Assembly: GCA_900708905.1 (NCBI GenBank)
Contig: CAADRB010000027.1
Location: forward strand, 1,539,105-1,603,104
DNA from: Hymenolepis diminuta
Taxonomy: Eukaryota; Platyhelminthes; Cestoda; Cyclophyllidea; Hymenolepididae
Reading direction: 5' to 3'
Length of the DNA: 64,000 nucleotides
Below are positions 25,501-36,786 of the stretch, in pieces. Numbering within the stretch: the stretch's first letter is position 1; every line of letters starts with the position of its first letter. The notes beneath the pieces are model-generated. The model made no database searches. It was not told the DNA's origin and worked only from the letters and a program-made list of their open reading frames with translations. The position numbers and the translations under genes were made by a program.

Positions 25501-28500
25501 CTCCTACAATGTAAATAGCTTCAAAGATGGTACGTAATTCATCGTGGGTAATTTTTTTTTCTGAATTCTATCTAAAGAATAAGAGCTCAAAATAAGATGA
25601 AATTCGCAAGGGGATTTTGCATTCGGCGTTAATTTATTATTACTGAAGTTTCTATTTCCATCAAAACGTATTTGTAAATATGTTTTTAAATAAAAAAAAC
25701 GGGAATTGAGGTGAATTAAACGAAATTAACATATCACTAAACAAAGTGGTCGCTACTACCACTCGAATACTCGTGAGTCCTGTTAACTTAAAAATCTCCA
25801 TTTCGGATACAACAAGCTTGTCTAATCACTTCCCTTAAACCTTTGAGCCGCAGGATGCACACTTTTATTTAATCATCCCAATTTTAGGCTGCCCAATGAA
25901 ATGAAGAGTGAATGTTTCCACAAATACAACTATCAGAAATAAATCAAAATGCAGAAAAGATAATCGCAAAGCCTTACAAATGTATTAGAACTTGAAAGCT
26001 ATGTATCCTATTCTCCTATTCGTATCTTCTATACGATCTTTAGATAAGTGGAATTATTATCACTAAATACACCGGTCCATTTGATGAAAAGATTTCATTT
26101 GCAGTAAGATTATTTGAGCATTACAATGTTTAGCTTCTAGCATTTCATTTTCGGGGGAAGAGGGAAGTAAATTTTCAGGATTTTCGTCCTCCAATGGAAT
26201 AATTTTTCTTTAGTCTGCTTCGTATCTGGTCTCCCTTAAAATATTTGATTTGTTAGTTAAAATCCTTTTAAATGTGCACTCAGATATTTTCGTAATAAGG
26301 GGTTTTGCAATCCACGTTGTGGGTGAGAGATACTCAAGTTTATATGTTCCTCTTTGTAGGATAATAAGGCTATTTGTTTTCAACTGAGAATTACATCTAA
26401 TTCGAAATACATTTACACCAAAAACTTGAAGCTAGCGAAAATCAGCTGAGAATTCATCTCACTCTGCTATTCATTTTACTGGCTCATTTCAACAGTCCTG
26501 CTTGGGAATTGTTTTCCAATTTTGTCCGCGATTTGAATATTTCAACTTCTTTTCTTGTAATACTTCGCAATGCACTTTGTCATCAACGTTTCAACTTCAA
26601 TTTCTAATTAAAACGCTTTGGTTCTGGGGATAATGTATAGAGTAAAGGATGATGATAAATGATCCCATGTTTACTAATTCCTCTTCCTTATAATTCAGCT
26701 TGACATTATTTTGTAAAGTAGGACTCATCTGTGTTATTGAGAATGCTAGAGGATCCAGTTTCCGTCTGTACTATTTATCTACTCACTATATGTCCCTAGG
26801 CTAAATTAACTCAGACCCAGAGAAAAGACAATACAGTTACTCTTAACTAAACAAAGTCTGTGTAAGAAACCAAGTTGTCTTGTTAGCATTTGGAGATCAA
26901 AATATTGCTGGACTGCTCCCGCTCATTAATAAAGACGATGGGCGACTTGGTGAAAAACTGTGGGAATTGATTATCCCGAGTAGTTTTGGGCTTTGTTTTG
27001 TCGGCTTTCTACGACATTGATAGTGATGAGCTCGTTTAACTGTCCATTACACTGATATGAGGATCAATTGTGGGGCTAAATAGTTGGGTCATTCTAAATA
27101 CTTCACTGATAAATGTTTATTTGCATTTTTATTATTTATCACCCTGTCTAAGGAAATGGTGCAACTTTTCATTGTGGTAGTCTCTGAACACAGGGAACAC
27201 TAGAACAGTTCAGTGTGGTATAAGGGAATAGGATAGATTAATAGTAAAAAATAAAGTCAGGCATCGAAGTGTCCAACAAGATTTGATCTTTTTGCTCAGG
27301 TTGCATGCTTGTCACTTCATGTTTTTAGGTTTTAATCTTCAAACTTCAAGATTTGTCTCCAATTTCTCATGAGAATTCATATTCTCAACGTCCAGAGCTT
27401 ATTGATCAGTTTTTGATTTGGATGGTTGGTCAACCACGCTGCAGTTACATTTCTTTCTTTTAATATCAGTTCATGTTCGTATTACAAATACGATTTAGAC
27501 ATAAAGATGCATCATTTTAAATATCACAGTTACCAAATAGGGAGGAAGGTAAAATATGCCTTTCTTGAAAGTTGAGTTCCAATTTGCACTTCTTTGACAT
27601 CTTCAGGATACGCGAGAAATTTCTATTTGAGAATAATTTTGGGGACAATTGTGCTGATTCTCTTGCAGCTTCATGGTTACATATTTCACTCTCCAGCTCT
27701 GATTTGTCTGACGCCAGAAGAAAGCTAACATCTGAAATTGCGTGAGTTTAAAGAATGAATGGTTGTAACACCATCTTCATTTCAGTGGAGCGTTTAGTCG
27801 CTATCAGCTAAAAAAGAATATAAATTTTTTAATCCTTTACTAGATCCTAAATTGGAGATTGTTCCGCTCTTACTCTTTGAGAATAAAAATAGATGTACAG
27901 TCAAGATTTTGTTGGGAGATGTGCGCGTAGGTGGGGGTTCGTTGATCGGGCACGTATACGTCAAAGTTATCCATTCATCATTGTTCTGCTAAAGAGAACA
28001 TTTCTAATTGAAGTCCTTTTTCTTTCGTCAGTCTATTCTTTATCAGAAAAAGGAAATATTTTTTTTTTGAAAAAAAAAGATAATTGACACGAAATCATGG
28101 TGGAAAAATATGCTTCGTTTTATCTGATCAATCTTTGTATTCATCACGAGGACAGGTAAGTTTATAATCTTATATAATCTGTTCCGCATTCTAATTATTA
28201 GCGGTTTCTATTACCAGTTTCGTATGTCTGTCTGTGATAATGCTATACTGCCACTCCAATGTGGCTAAACGACCACTGAAGTAATACTAGTGTCATTGCA
28301 ATCTATTAACTGTAACTTTGAAGGCTACATACATATGCACTAGTGTTCCATCAGTTGAATGATTACTGAAGCTGACGCCTGTTGACTGGCTTCTCTTCAT
28401 CGGTTTATATTGGTAGTTTATCATAGTAACTGATGAGAACTATAATTCATAGAGGTATAGAGGAAAAGGAAATGATGAGCAAAATCGGTAATTTACGTTT

Positions 28501-31500
28501 TTTAGAAGGAGACGATACATTTGTCCCATTGCAAGAGCTGGTGCTGCTTTTTACAAACAGATTTTGACGTACGTGTTTTAATTGACTTGTAGATCTAATA
28601 GCTGTGTTATGTCCGCGAGGTCCCCTTCGAATGTTGGTTGAGATGGCGCAGGAACGCAATCGTCCACTCTTTCCTGCTATAATCTACTCCACTGCTGCAG
28701 CCTACGTTACTAATACTGTGCATCTCTCCTCAACTACGACGACTTCGAACACCAAGGAGGAGGGAATTCTATTGAAGACAGCAGATGAAAGAGCGGAAGC
28801 TCAAACATTGGTGAATGTGAATGAAAGGCTCCTGTCTTCTCTTCGTCGTAGGCATCCTGAGTCTACCTCAATGGCTCCTGTTCGTGACTCTGGTGCGTTT
28901 TCTCTGGCATATTTGAGCTATTTAATTGGTATTATTTCGTCAGATCCATTTGTGTATTTTAATTAGGGAAAATCGTACTGGTATGCATGTCCTTGTTTGT
29001 TTTACTCTTGGTTAATAACATAATACGATCTTATATGCATGTAATTATAACGCATGTGGATGGAGGTCTTGTTTAAGGTAGTTGAAATGCACCTTTTTAT
29101 TTTAAAAACATTCCGCAGAGAGCGTTTATGGTTTCAAGCTTATTTTTTACACAATACACACAATAAAAAAAGTTAACTGAGCCTCAAAAGTGATAGAAGT
29201 AGGCTCTCAACCTTGCTGGACCAGACCGAAGCCCACGTCTACACTCAGAGTAGACCAATGGGAAGTCGAATTGGAAGATCAGTGTGGTTATTGGTTAGAG
29301 CAGACTACATAGTTATTGGTCGCCATCCCTCTTGGTGGAGGTAGACGGACATGAGGGGCGATGGCCGTCCTCCCTGAATATTTGTAATCTTTATGCTTCT
29401 TGGTCTTTACTCCCATCTCTCACCCATTATAGACCTTATGGCTTTTCATATTTACTTGCCTTATCTATATGACGTCCCTTAATAAAGACCTGTTTGGATT
29501 ACGCTTCCTACATTTAACTTCTTGCAAATCCTTAAATAGACCATTTCAGGCCTTCTGAACGAATTTGGATATTTTCGTTCTTTGAGCCATCGGCATTGGG
29601 AAAAAATGACGTCTCGCTTAAGCTTCCAATACAAAACTCGTCGTCACGACCTTTAGTCATTTAAATTTAAACAGTTTTTTTCCAATCCGAGCACACTTTT
29701 CATCTAAGGAAATTTTCATCCATTTGGCATTTCAATTTTGGGAAATATGATTTTAGCTGGGAAGTACATAAAGCAAACATGTGAATTAATCGCCTTAGAT
29801 TTGAGAACACTTTGGAATACTGAGTTCTAATCTGACAAGAGGAAGGCAAAGTAACTGAAATTGACTTCTAGAAACGAAGGATTGGGATTTGCAATCCTTT
29901 TTTTGGTCTTAATTATAAGACTTCAGATTTTCCCCCAGGTAATTTTCTTACATTCCGATGATGAAGTCTACTCACTCGTAAGTGTGCTTTTATCAAAAAA
30001 CGATTAATAATATTATGTTTTTTCAACAATATGGTGAGGTTTTATTATATGGCATTTTGAGATTTGCTTCAGTTTATAGTCAAACAAGAGTGGGGACATG
30101 ATTTAATATTTATTTCTGTCCCCTTTTTCTCATAGGGGATGAATGCCGCAGCCACGCACATCCAAATGGAGCAACGAATGTGAGTTTGACAAATGACATT
30201 GTTTTTTTAATTTATCGTCTCTAGGGCTTTTTGTTTCATGTTTAAATAGTTTTTTGGGCTTTGTTATAGTAGGCACTAGACAAAGACAAATGGCTAATGA
30301 CAGACAATCCCCTTTCTCAATTCATAATGTGAAAAGTTGGGAGCAAGGCGAAGTACTTTGTAGAACAGTGATTGAAATTCCAGAGAGAAAAAAAGAGAGC
30401 GAAGAATGCTGGTGAACGTGAAAATCGAGTGTTTACACGAAGGAGTGAACAACGGTGATTGCACTCGGTTTACGCAAGCATCCGAACGTAACTGCACTTA
30501 AAACAATATGTGGGTCGGAAATAATTTCAGAAGCATTAAGGGAGTAAAGGCTTCAATATCTTCAAATTAATATTGATTTATTGTTATTTTCCATTGTCAC
30601 ATTTGTATTTAATCCTGAAATTTACTTTCTAATATGTGTAGTTTTTGCTTATTTATTAATATGTGAAATAGCCCGACAGATTTTTTGAAATGATTATTTA
30701 AAGAGAGGAGGGAATAAAATTTATCGACTTGATTTTCTATATGATGGAAGTACCATTAAGTGATATTCATATTCAATTAGGGTTCATCTTGAGTGAAGCC
30801 CCTAGTGAGCGCTGGTATGTTAAAAAATCGTTGCTAGTTTCATCTAACTCCTCATGATTGTTATAATATCGAAATAGTATGACGATCCACGAAAGCAAAT
30901 CAATTGGTCAAAAGACTCAGAGTGTCCATAAACCTTGAAATCAAAAATTGAATCAAAACATTGAGAAATTAAAAAGGTAAACTTCCACTTACAGAATATG
31001 AACAGTTTAATATTCCCATTATTCGCCTTAAGACTCTCGTTATCCTGATTCCATCACTTGCTACTTCTTGACCCCCTTCTCCCTTTACTCCCTATTGAAC
31101 TCGCTTACCGCCCCTTTATTCGAATGACTAAAACTTACGATTTTTTGGCATTACCATGGGCTGTGATAGTAATGGTGAGTAAATGATTTTGATACTTAAA
31201 ATCATTTTTATAAAACAGGCAATCTGATGATTCTGTTGGATTCTCCTGATTCCCATTCCTTATAAACTCTGAATTTACCGTTTAGACTAAAGATGCATAT
31301 CTCTGATTAACCTGCAATATTGAAGAGAAACGGTTTGTAGGTATTGTTATACGTGATAGATTAGCAGTCCCGCTAGTAATCTCGTAGAGCGACCAATCTG
31401 GAAAATTCAATAATATAGCAACTTAACACAGGGCACGTTATGGTAAACACGCGCGCACTAACGAAGCTAAACTCAATTGACATCGTCCTGAACATATAAG

Positions 31501-32393
31501 CATAATTAGAGTGTCATTTATCAGTGAGGCTATTAAGAAGGAAATTACATTTTATTTATAGAATTATTGGGAGCAGAGGAAAGTAATAATTATTTCTTCT
31601 AGCAGATATCAATCTACTTCATGAGAATCTTTTTTCGTTTCACCTACTTTGGTATCTGTCTCACTAAATTCTCTCCCGAGTGTTTCTGGGCTTAACTATT
31701 TTCATATTGAGCTCATGTTGGACGTAAATCTGAATGATTGCTTATTTGATAAAATACTCGCTTTGATCAAATACTATCACCTAAAATGTATCAAGTCGTT
31801 TTCATCTGCGAACTTATGAACATCCTTTTGTCTCCATGACAGGATATGAGTCGTATCAAGGGGAATCAATCACATCTGCCAGTAGATAGTTCTAATACAA
31901 ACCAAGAATTGCAAAATCCAACTCCTCCATTGACAACCGGTGCAAATGAACCCCTGTCCCATGAAATGACAACCACTGAGGAGCAACCAGAAGTACCAAA
32001 TGTGTGGTTACGAGATCTTCAAGTCAGTTGAAATGCCTTTGTAATTTAATTTACCTAAATGCAATCAGTGGTTAATTCATTGTATCCTTGTTTTTGAAGG
32101 AAGATGTAATAGAGCGTGAGGAGCGAGGTGTCAAGCTTGGCCTGGGAGATTTCGTCTTCTATAGTGTGTTGATAGGCCGTGCATCACTGGATGGTGATAT
32201 TCTAACGGCCATGTCGTGCTACGTGGCAATTCTAGTAGGAATGTGTTTGACGATTGTGGCTTTAGCAGTTGCTCGCAGGGCCCTGCCTGCTCTTCCAATC
32301 TCTATTATTTGTGGCATCATTTTCTACTTCTCTACTGCTGCGGTTATTACACCTTTTATTCACGCATTATCTGAGAAACGACTCTTCTTTTAG
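22543..32393 (+). CDS. PSEN: Presenilin, catalytic subunit of gamma-secretase
   Basis: An intramembrane aspartyl protease that, with nicastrin, APH-1 and PEN-2, cuts single-pass proteins such as Notch within the membrane. Eight coding exons: 22543-22703, 22771-22999, 23097-23164, 23403-23623, 28593-28892, 30136-30179, 31843-32022 and 32100-32393. Together they give 1497 bases, 498 aa, with a fully consistent frame. A soluble N-terminus of about 53 residues precedes nine predicted membrane segments. Family signatures are clear: [15 protein letters not shown] (172-185 region), then [20 protein letters not shown] with catalytic Asp227, GVKLGLGDF with catalytic Asp418, and RALPALPIS with the PALP motif at 464-467. 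The loop before segment 7 (about 262-400) is poorly conserved, as is usual. The residue before Asp227 is Trp where the family normally has Tyr. Length is close to the animal norm of about 450-540 aa. The start is the first ATG after an acceptor at 22539. Confidence 0.96.
23624..28592 (+). other. Long presenilin intron 4
   Basis: A 4969-base intron, GTAAGA at its start and TTGACTTGTAG at its end. It interrupts the codon of the first catalytic aspartate. Other introns of the gene are 67 bases to 1.7 kb. It contains one arm of a 26-base inverted pair (25208-25233). An ATG followed by a good donor (AAGATG|GTACGT, about 25528) was seen, but no exon chain could be supported. Confidence 0.85.
25208..25233 (+). 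repeat. Inverted repeat arm in presenilin intron 4
   Basis: TTGCGTAAACCGAGTG plus ten further bases match the reverse complement of 30452-30477 at 24 of 26 positions. The partner lies in intron 6, so exons 5 and 6 sit between the two arms. Confidence 0.7.
29230..29350 (+). repeat. Dispersed repeat family 3, copy 1 (presenilin intron 5)
   Basis: Blocks AGTAGACCAATGGGAAG, GATCAGTGTGG and CTTGGTGGAGGT recur in order on the minus strand of 55775-55925 with moderate divergence. No coding frame was recognised. Ends are approximate. Confidence 0.45.
30136..30179 (+). other. 44-base presenilin microexon in the loop region
   Basis: Flanked by a strong polypyrimidine tract ending CTCATAG and a strong donor GAAT|GTGAGT. 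It enters in phase 1 and leaves in phase 0, exactly what is needed to join exon 5 (which ends in phase 1) to exon 7 (which starts in phase 0). It encodes [15 protein letters not shown] in the hydrophilic loop. Skipping it shifts the frame and reaches a stop after 15 codons of exon 7. Confidence 0.85.
30452..30477 (-). repeat. Inverted repeat arm in presenilin intron 6
   Basis: Reverse complement of 25208-25233 with two mismatches in 26. Similarity beyond these bases is weak. Confidence 0.7.
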
Positions 32394-32416
32394 GAAATTT
32401 TATTTAATGCAATGAT

Positions 32417-32422
32417 AATAAA
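32417..32422 (+). terminator. Presenilin poly(A) signal AATAAA
   Basis: AATAAA lies 24 bases after the TAG stop of presenilin, so the 3' UTR would be very short. Confidence 0.7.
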
Positions 32423-34327
32423 TTTATGAACTGATAGCATTTGTTTGTTCTTTATTCGCTCTACTTGGCTGGGTGTCAAAAAAGGCATCTATTTGCATCA
32501 ATATATTCAGTCTATTCATTGACTGCAAGAATTAGCATTAGTAGATGGTATCGAGCATTTAGTGATGGTTCGTTTAGTGAACTTAATTCGCATACAAGAA
32601 GAACAAATGCAAATAAAATAAATCGGAAGGAAGTTGTTGGTCTAGATCTGGTGCTAAGAAGAGTCGAGATGTGTTATTGAATATATAGATGTAGTTGAAT
32701 ATTAGTGCTAATCCTAGCCTGTTTTTAAAGACACTTTTAGTATTTGCGATAGGAAGTAATCGCGTTTGTAAAATAACAGGGATCTATGGCGCATTCGAAA
32801 TAGGATAGATAATATATATTTAAAAAGTGGATCTACAAATATTCACTTTGAAATAATCACAAAAAGTGGTTGATCTTTAAGAAAAATAAAATTCTAAATA
32901 ACACACAATTAGTGTCCAAAAAGCTGGAAACATGCTCTACGAAATGGCATATGGAATTTCGGAATGAAGCTCATCTTGCTTCGATATCTATGATGTACTA
33001 AATGAGGATGCCCTAGTCGTATATTAGGATTTTATTCTAAAATGACACTCGACAAGATATAAAATTGTTCTTCATGGGATAGCAATTGAAATTTATGACA
33101 GGAATGTCCGACGTGGGATCAAGGAGAGACGATCGAATGGATATTGACAATAAGTCAGAGTATCCAAAGGTTAGGCTCATTTTTTATTTCCCAGTTGCCA
33201 TTTGGCATCAGGCATCATAGTGGAAAAATTCATATTAAATATTTGTAGCTGGTAAGGAAATTTAATGATTGCTACAAGTATTACTAGTTATCTGTTTTTA
33301 TTGCGTCTGGAGAAGAGTTGAAACCAAAATAAAGGTAATTATTATTTCATCTGTAAATAACCCATAGTCAAACTTTGCAGTATGGTATATTGGTAGCTGC
33401 TCAGACCATAATGAGAGTTCACTGAATTAATCTCATTAAAGAGATTATATTGGATATTGGATAAACTATTTTAGATGAGCCCAAAATATGTTTCTTATTT
33501 GTTTCAAGCTGTCATATTCGCTTATTGCTGAAAAAATGAAACAGCTAGTGTTACAGTGGCACAGACCTTTAGAGAATATTTAAAATATCTTGTGAAAACA
33601 ACTAAACATCATGCAGAATCAGTAATAATCAAGAACAAATATGGAACACTGTGTTTTAGAAAATAAATTATTAACAAATAATGCAATAAAGTTGCACTAT
33701 TTTTTGAAAAGTTGTTGAAAGCATATGAAACAATGAATTCAAACTTGACCCAATTTTAACGCAAATTTACTTTCTCTGCTTTATCATGAAGAGAGCAGAG
33801 AAACTATTTCATAATATTGAATGAAATAAAAATATCATAGTATAAGCAAAAAAATTATAATTTTATATTCGAGAGATAGGAGCAGACTTCTTTATGTTAT
33901 ATTTGGTATGATCAAAACTGTTGAGCTATCGAGAAAAGTAGTTAATAAGTATATTGAATGAATAAATACATAATTTGACCTAAATTTTAGTGAAATAGAA
34001 CTGATACAGTGGATTGCGAATTTTTATTTTTGTATCATCTTTTCTTGTTTGAATCCTCTAATAAGCTAAATCAGCTATAGGCCATTGTCTTCGTGTTGAG
34101 GTTCGTCTTGTTTTGGTTTTAGTGCATATTTTTGTAGTCATTTTAATTTATTGTTCGTTGATTATTTGATTTACAAGATTCCATGCTTAGATTTTATCTA
34201 CATATCCTAAATTGCTTTATTGTGTATCTGGTCTTTGCGCAGTTAAATTACATATATTCCAAATTTTAGGGTGAGTTTAGAGCTGGTTAATTAGTTTGGA
34301 TCTAAAGCGAAAGCCTGATCAAAAAAT
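32423..34327. other. Intergenic stretch and 5' region of PUR-alpha-like A
   Basis: No gene supported. Presenilin and PUR-alpha-like A are transcribed in the same direction across this 1.9 kb gap. A splice acceptor candidate (CCAAATTTTAG, ending 34269) lies about 60 bases before the A start codon and may end a 5' UTR intron or take a spliced leader. Confidence 0.5.
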
Positions 34328-35262
34328 ATGTCAGGAAGTAACGGACAACGTAGGAGGGCTCCACAGGTTGAAGAACAGGAGTTGGCCACTAAGACCCTAC
34401 AAATTCTTAACAAGCGCTTCTATCTTGATGTGAAACAAAATGACCGTGGACGTTTCATAAAAATTACCGAAGTCGCTGTTAATGGACACAAATCACGCAT
34501 CTTAATGTCTGTTCCTGCCGCACATGAGTTCAAAGAAAAATTGGACGAAATCATTGAAACTCTTGGCACGCTGGCAGAACACAATCCGCAAAACGCCCAC
34601 CCGGACGCTTTGCTAAAATCCGCCAACATCGTGAAAGATAATCGTCGTTATTACCTTGATCTCAGGGAGAATGAGCGTGGCAGATTCTTGCGAGTTTCGA
34701 TGCTGTCCATGGGTGTTCGTGTCACTATTGTCATTCCAGCTGATGGAATTACTAGTGTGCGTGATGCAATCGCCGATCTAATTACTGCTCACTGCAGCGA
34801 TGCAGATCTAAGTAGATTAATCATTCATAAATTTAAGCATTATACTTTCTTGTGTTTTTTCTTCATTTTGCTTTCGGTATTTTAGATGCCAAATCTGAGT
34901 TGCCTGAAGCGAAAGTTATGTTCGCTGGAAATAAAACATTCTACTTCGATGTGGGATCAAACCGCTATGGTGTTTTCTTGCGTATCTCAGAACTGCGATC
35001 GAACTATCGTACCGCGGTTACCATTCCGGAGCATCATTGGGCTCGATTCCGTGGCATTTTGAATGAGGTTGCTGTCAGCAAGTCGGATGCTTCAGATGCC
35101 AAAGGCAACGGACCGGGCACCAGTCATTCAGGGAGCTCGGATAGAACCAATGGAGGAAGCAGCGGCAGTGGAACTGAGCGAGAATCGATTGAAACCGGTG
35201 ACAACACTAAGGCAGCAACAGCAAATTCTACCCCAGAACCGGCCGCTATTCCTGTTGCGTAG
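34328..35262 (+). CDS. PUR-alpha-like single-stranded DNA/RNA-binding protein, paralogue A
   Basis: The PUR family binds purine-rich (GGN) single-stranded DNA and RNA in transcription, replication and mRNA transport. Two exons, 34328-34811 and 34886-35262, with a 74-base intron (CTAA|GTAGAT to TATTTTAG|ATG, phase 1), give 286 aa. Repeat I covers about residues 18-82 (NKRFYLDVKQNDRGRFIKIT), repeat II about 97-155 (NRRYYLDLRENERGRFLRVS) and repeat III about 168-225 (TFYFDVGSNRYGVFLRISEL). Repeats I and II form the nucleic-acid-binding unit and repeat III the dimerisation unit, by homology. A tail of about 55 residues rich in Gly, Ser, Thr and Asn follows. The intron falls between repeats II and III and is absent from paralogues B and C. 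Without splicing the frame ends at 34885 after repeat II. Confidence 0.93.
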
Positions 35263-35937
35263 TTTGCTCATTAAACGTAACTACAAAACGCGTATTCTTT
35301 CATATTCTTCTTTACCACTCTTTCAGCACAACAGTTTGTTTTTTTCCTTTCCAAAAAAGTATACCACAAATGTCCAGTGTGCAGTCTCTGTGCGTATGTG
35401 CAGCCGTTTACTTATATTTCTCCGTTCTGCTGTATTTCTATGTTGCTCTCCCACTGCTGTCTCTATCATCATTTGTGCATGATAATTTTTGCCCACCCCT
35501 CCCTTTGTGCTTTTTGTCTTGTTAACACATACATTCGTACTTGTTGATATAGCGTTTGATAATCACGCAGTAAATTCATACATATTTCATGAATCGATTT
35601 CTGATGTGCCGTTTCGCAGAGATGCACTTTTTATTATCGATATTTTTTTGGATTTCTGGTTTATTCTATGTCTCGTCTTTACTCTATGTTTTACGGGCCG
35701 TTTTACGTTAGGTGATTCGCCTAGCTCTCGTATGTGTCATGAAGATGGATGTGGTGTCTTAACCCCATACAAATTTTTGGGAAATGACAATTGGAAAAAT
35801 GATCGGGATTTTTGGTTCGCGTTAAATTCTAAAACAGTGACTTTGCCCGGAAATGGAATTCTTTAAGGTCAAAATTTCCTTTCCTGGTGAATCTAAGACT
35901 GCACGAATGCGGTCTGTTTGCAGTTTCCGGTAATAAA
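35263..35937 (+). other. 3' UTR of PUR-alpha-like A
   Basis: T-rich sequence after the stop, ending at an AATAAA at 35932-35937. Two open frames cross it, at 35063-35482 and 35489-35866. The first overlaps the coding exon in another frame. The second begins at TTG and resembles nothing known, so both are treated as untranslated. Confidence 0.5.
35932..35937 (+). terminator. Poly(A) signal of PUR-alpha-like A
   Basis: AATAAA in GGTAATAAATTT, about 670 bases after the stop codon. No clear closer AATAAA was noticed. Confidence 0.45.
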
Positions 35938-36786
35938 TTTAAGAATATCGAGTGTAGGGTTTCCAGACTGAAGTGTTTCGTAGTTTTGTTTTGTTCCCAT
36001 TGTATTAGAAAATGAACCTTTCTTCTTTGCCTAAGGCATTTATCAACTCAACTTTCGATGAAAGACCTCGTTCCACTCTTAATTATTGACCAGTTATCTG
36101 AATGAATCGTCATTGTTAAACTTTAGTTTGAGCACAGGCCTCCCCCATTTTTCCCAATCTTATTCGAAGGAAGAGTTTCCCAATACTTAATACGATTGAA
36201 GGGAGGGGTGATACGACGGTATCTGTGGCGATCTCTCAAATTGACAAAATTTTCCATCTTCTTTTAAAGTTAGAGCATAGGGCCAGGAGCACACTCCTCT
36301 GTATATGAGCTATCTGTTAAATTAGGTGAAACGGTTCCTCTCTATTCTAACTCGACACGGCATATTCAATTGCTCTCCGGTCTTCTAACTTTGGGTAAAT
36401 GGAGGTTGTTAATTTAGCGGCCTAGGCTGTGGGTTTTGAACATCCCAGGATTCAAGATGGGTGGCTTAATACTATGGACATTCCAGTTAGCAGTAGGAAG
36501 CGTCCATTGTGTGCCGCAGAAGATTAGTTGTAACCTCGCATTCTAACGATCAACCCCCTCTTTATTGGCGGAGGTGGCTATTTCATTCTCTGGGTGCTGT
36601 CAGATTGTAAAATGCGTTACTTTCTGACTTTATTAACTCCTTGAAAATGGAACCTAAAAATATGGTCATTGCACAACATATCGGCTTTATTTTTTATGTG
36701 GCCTAAACGGAAGATTTCCTTTAAGAAGTGAGACCAGGTAATTAAAGTGCATCTATCGACACCGTTACCAGGTCGTCGCCCTTCAA

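Noticed and set aside
32441..32680. Frame just after presenilin
   Set aside because: Lies beyond the poly(A) signal, no motif, no acceptor linking it to the gene.
35489..35866. 125-codon frame after PUR-alpha-like A
   Set aside because: Begins at TTG, lies before the only clear poly(A) signal, and resembles no protein; taken as 3' UTR.
36400..36470. tRNA-like stretch with TGGGTTTTGAACATCCC
   Set aside because: Only a B-box-like block; no paired acceptor or anticodon arm could be traced, and it does not match the SINE family.
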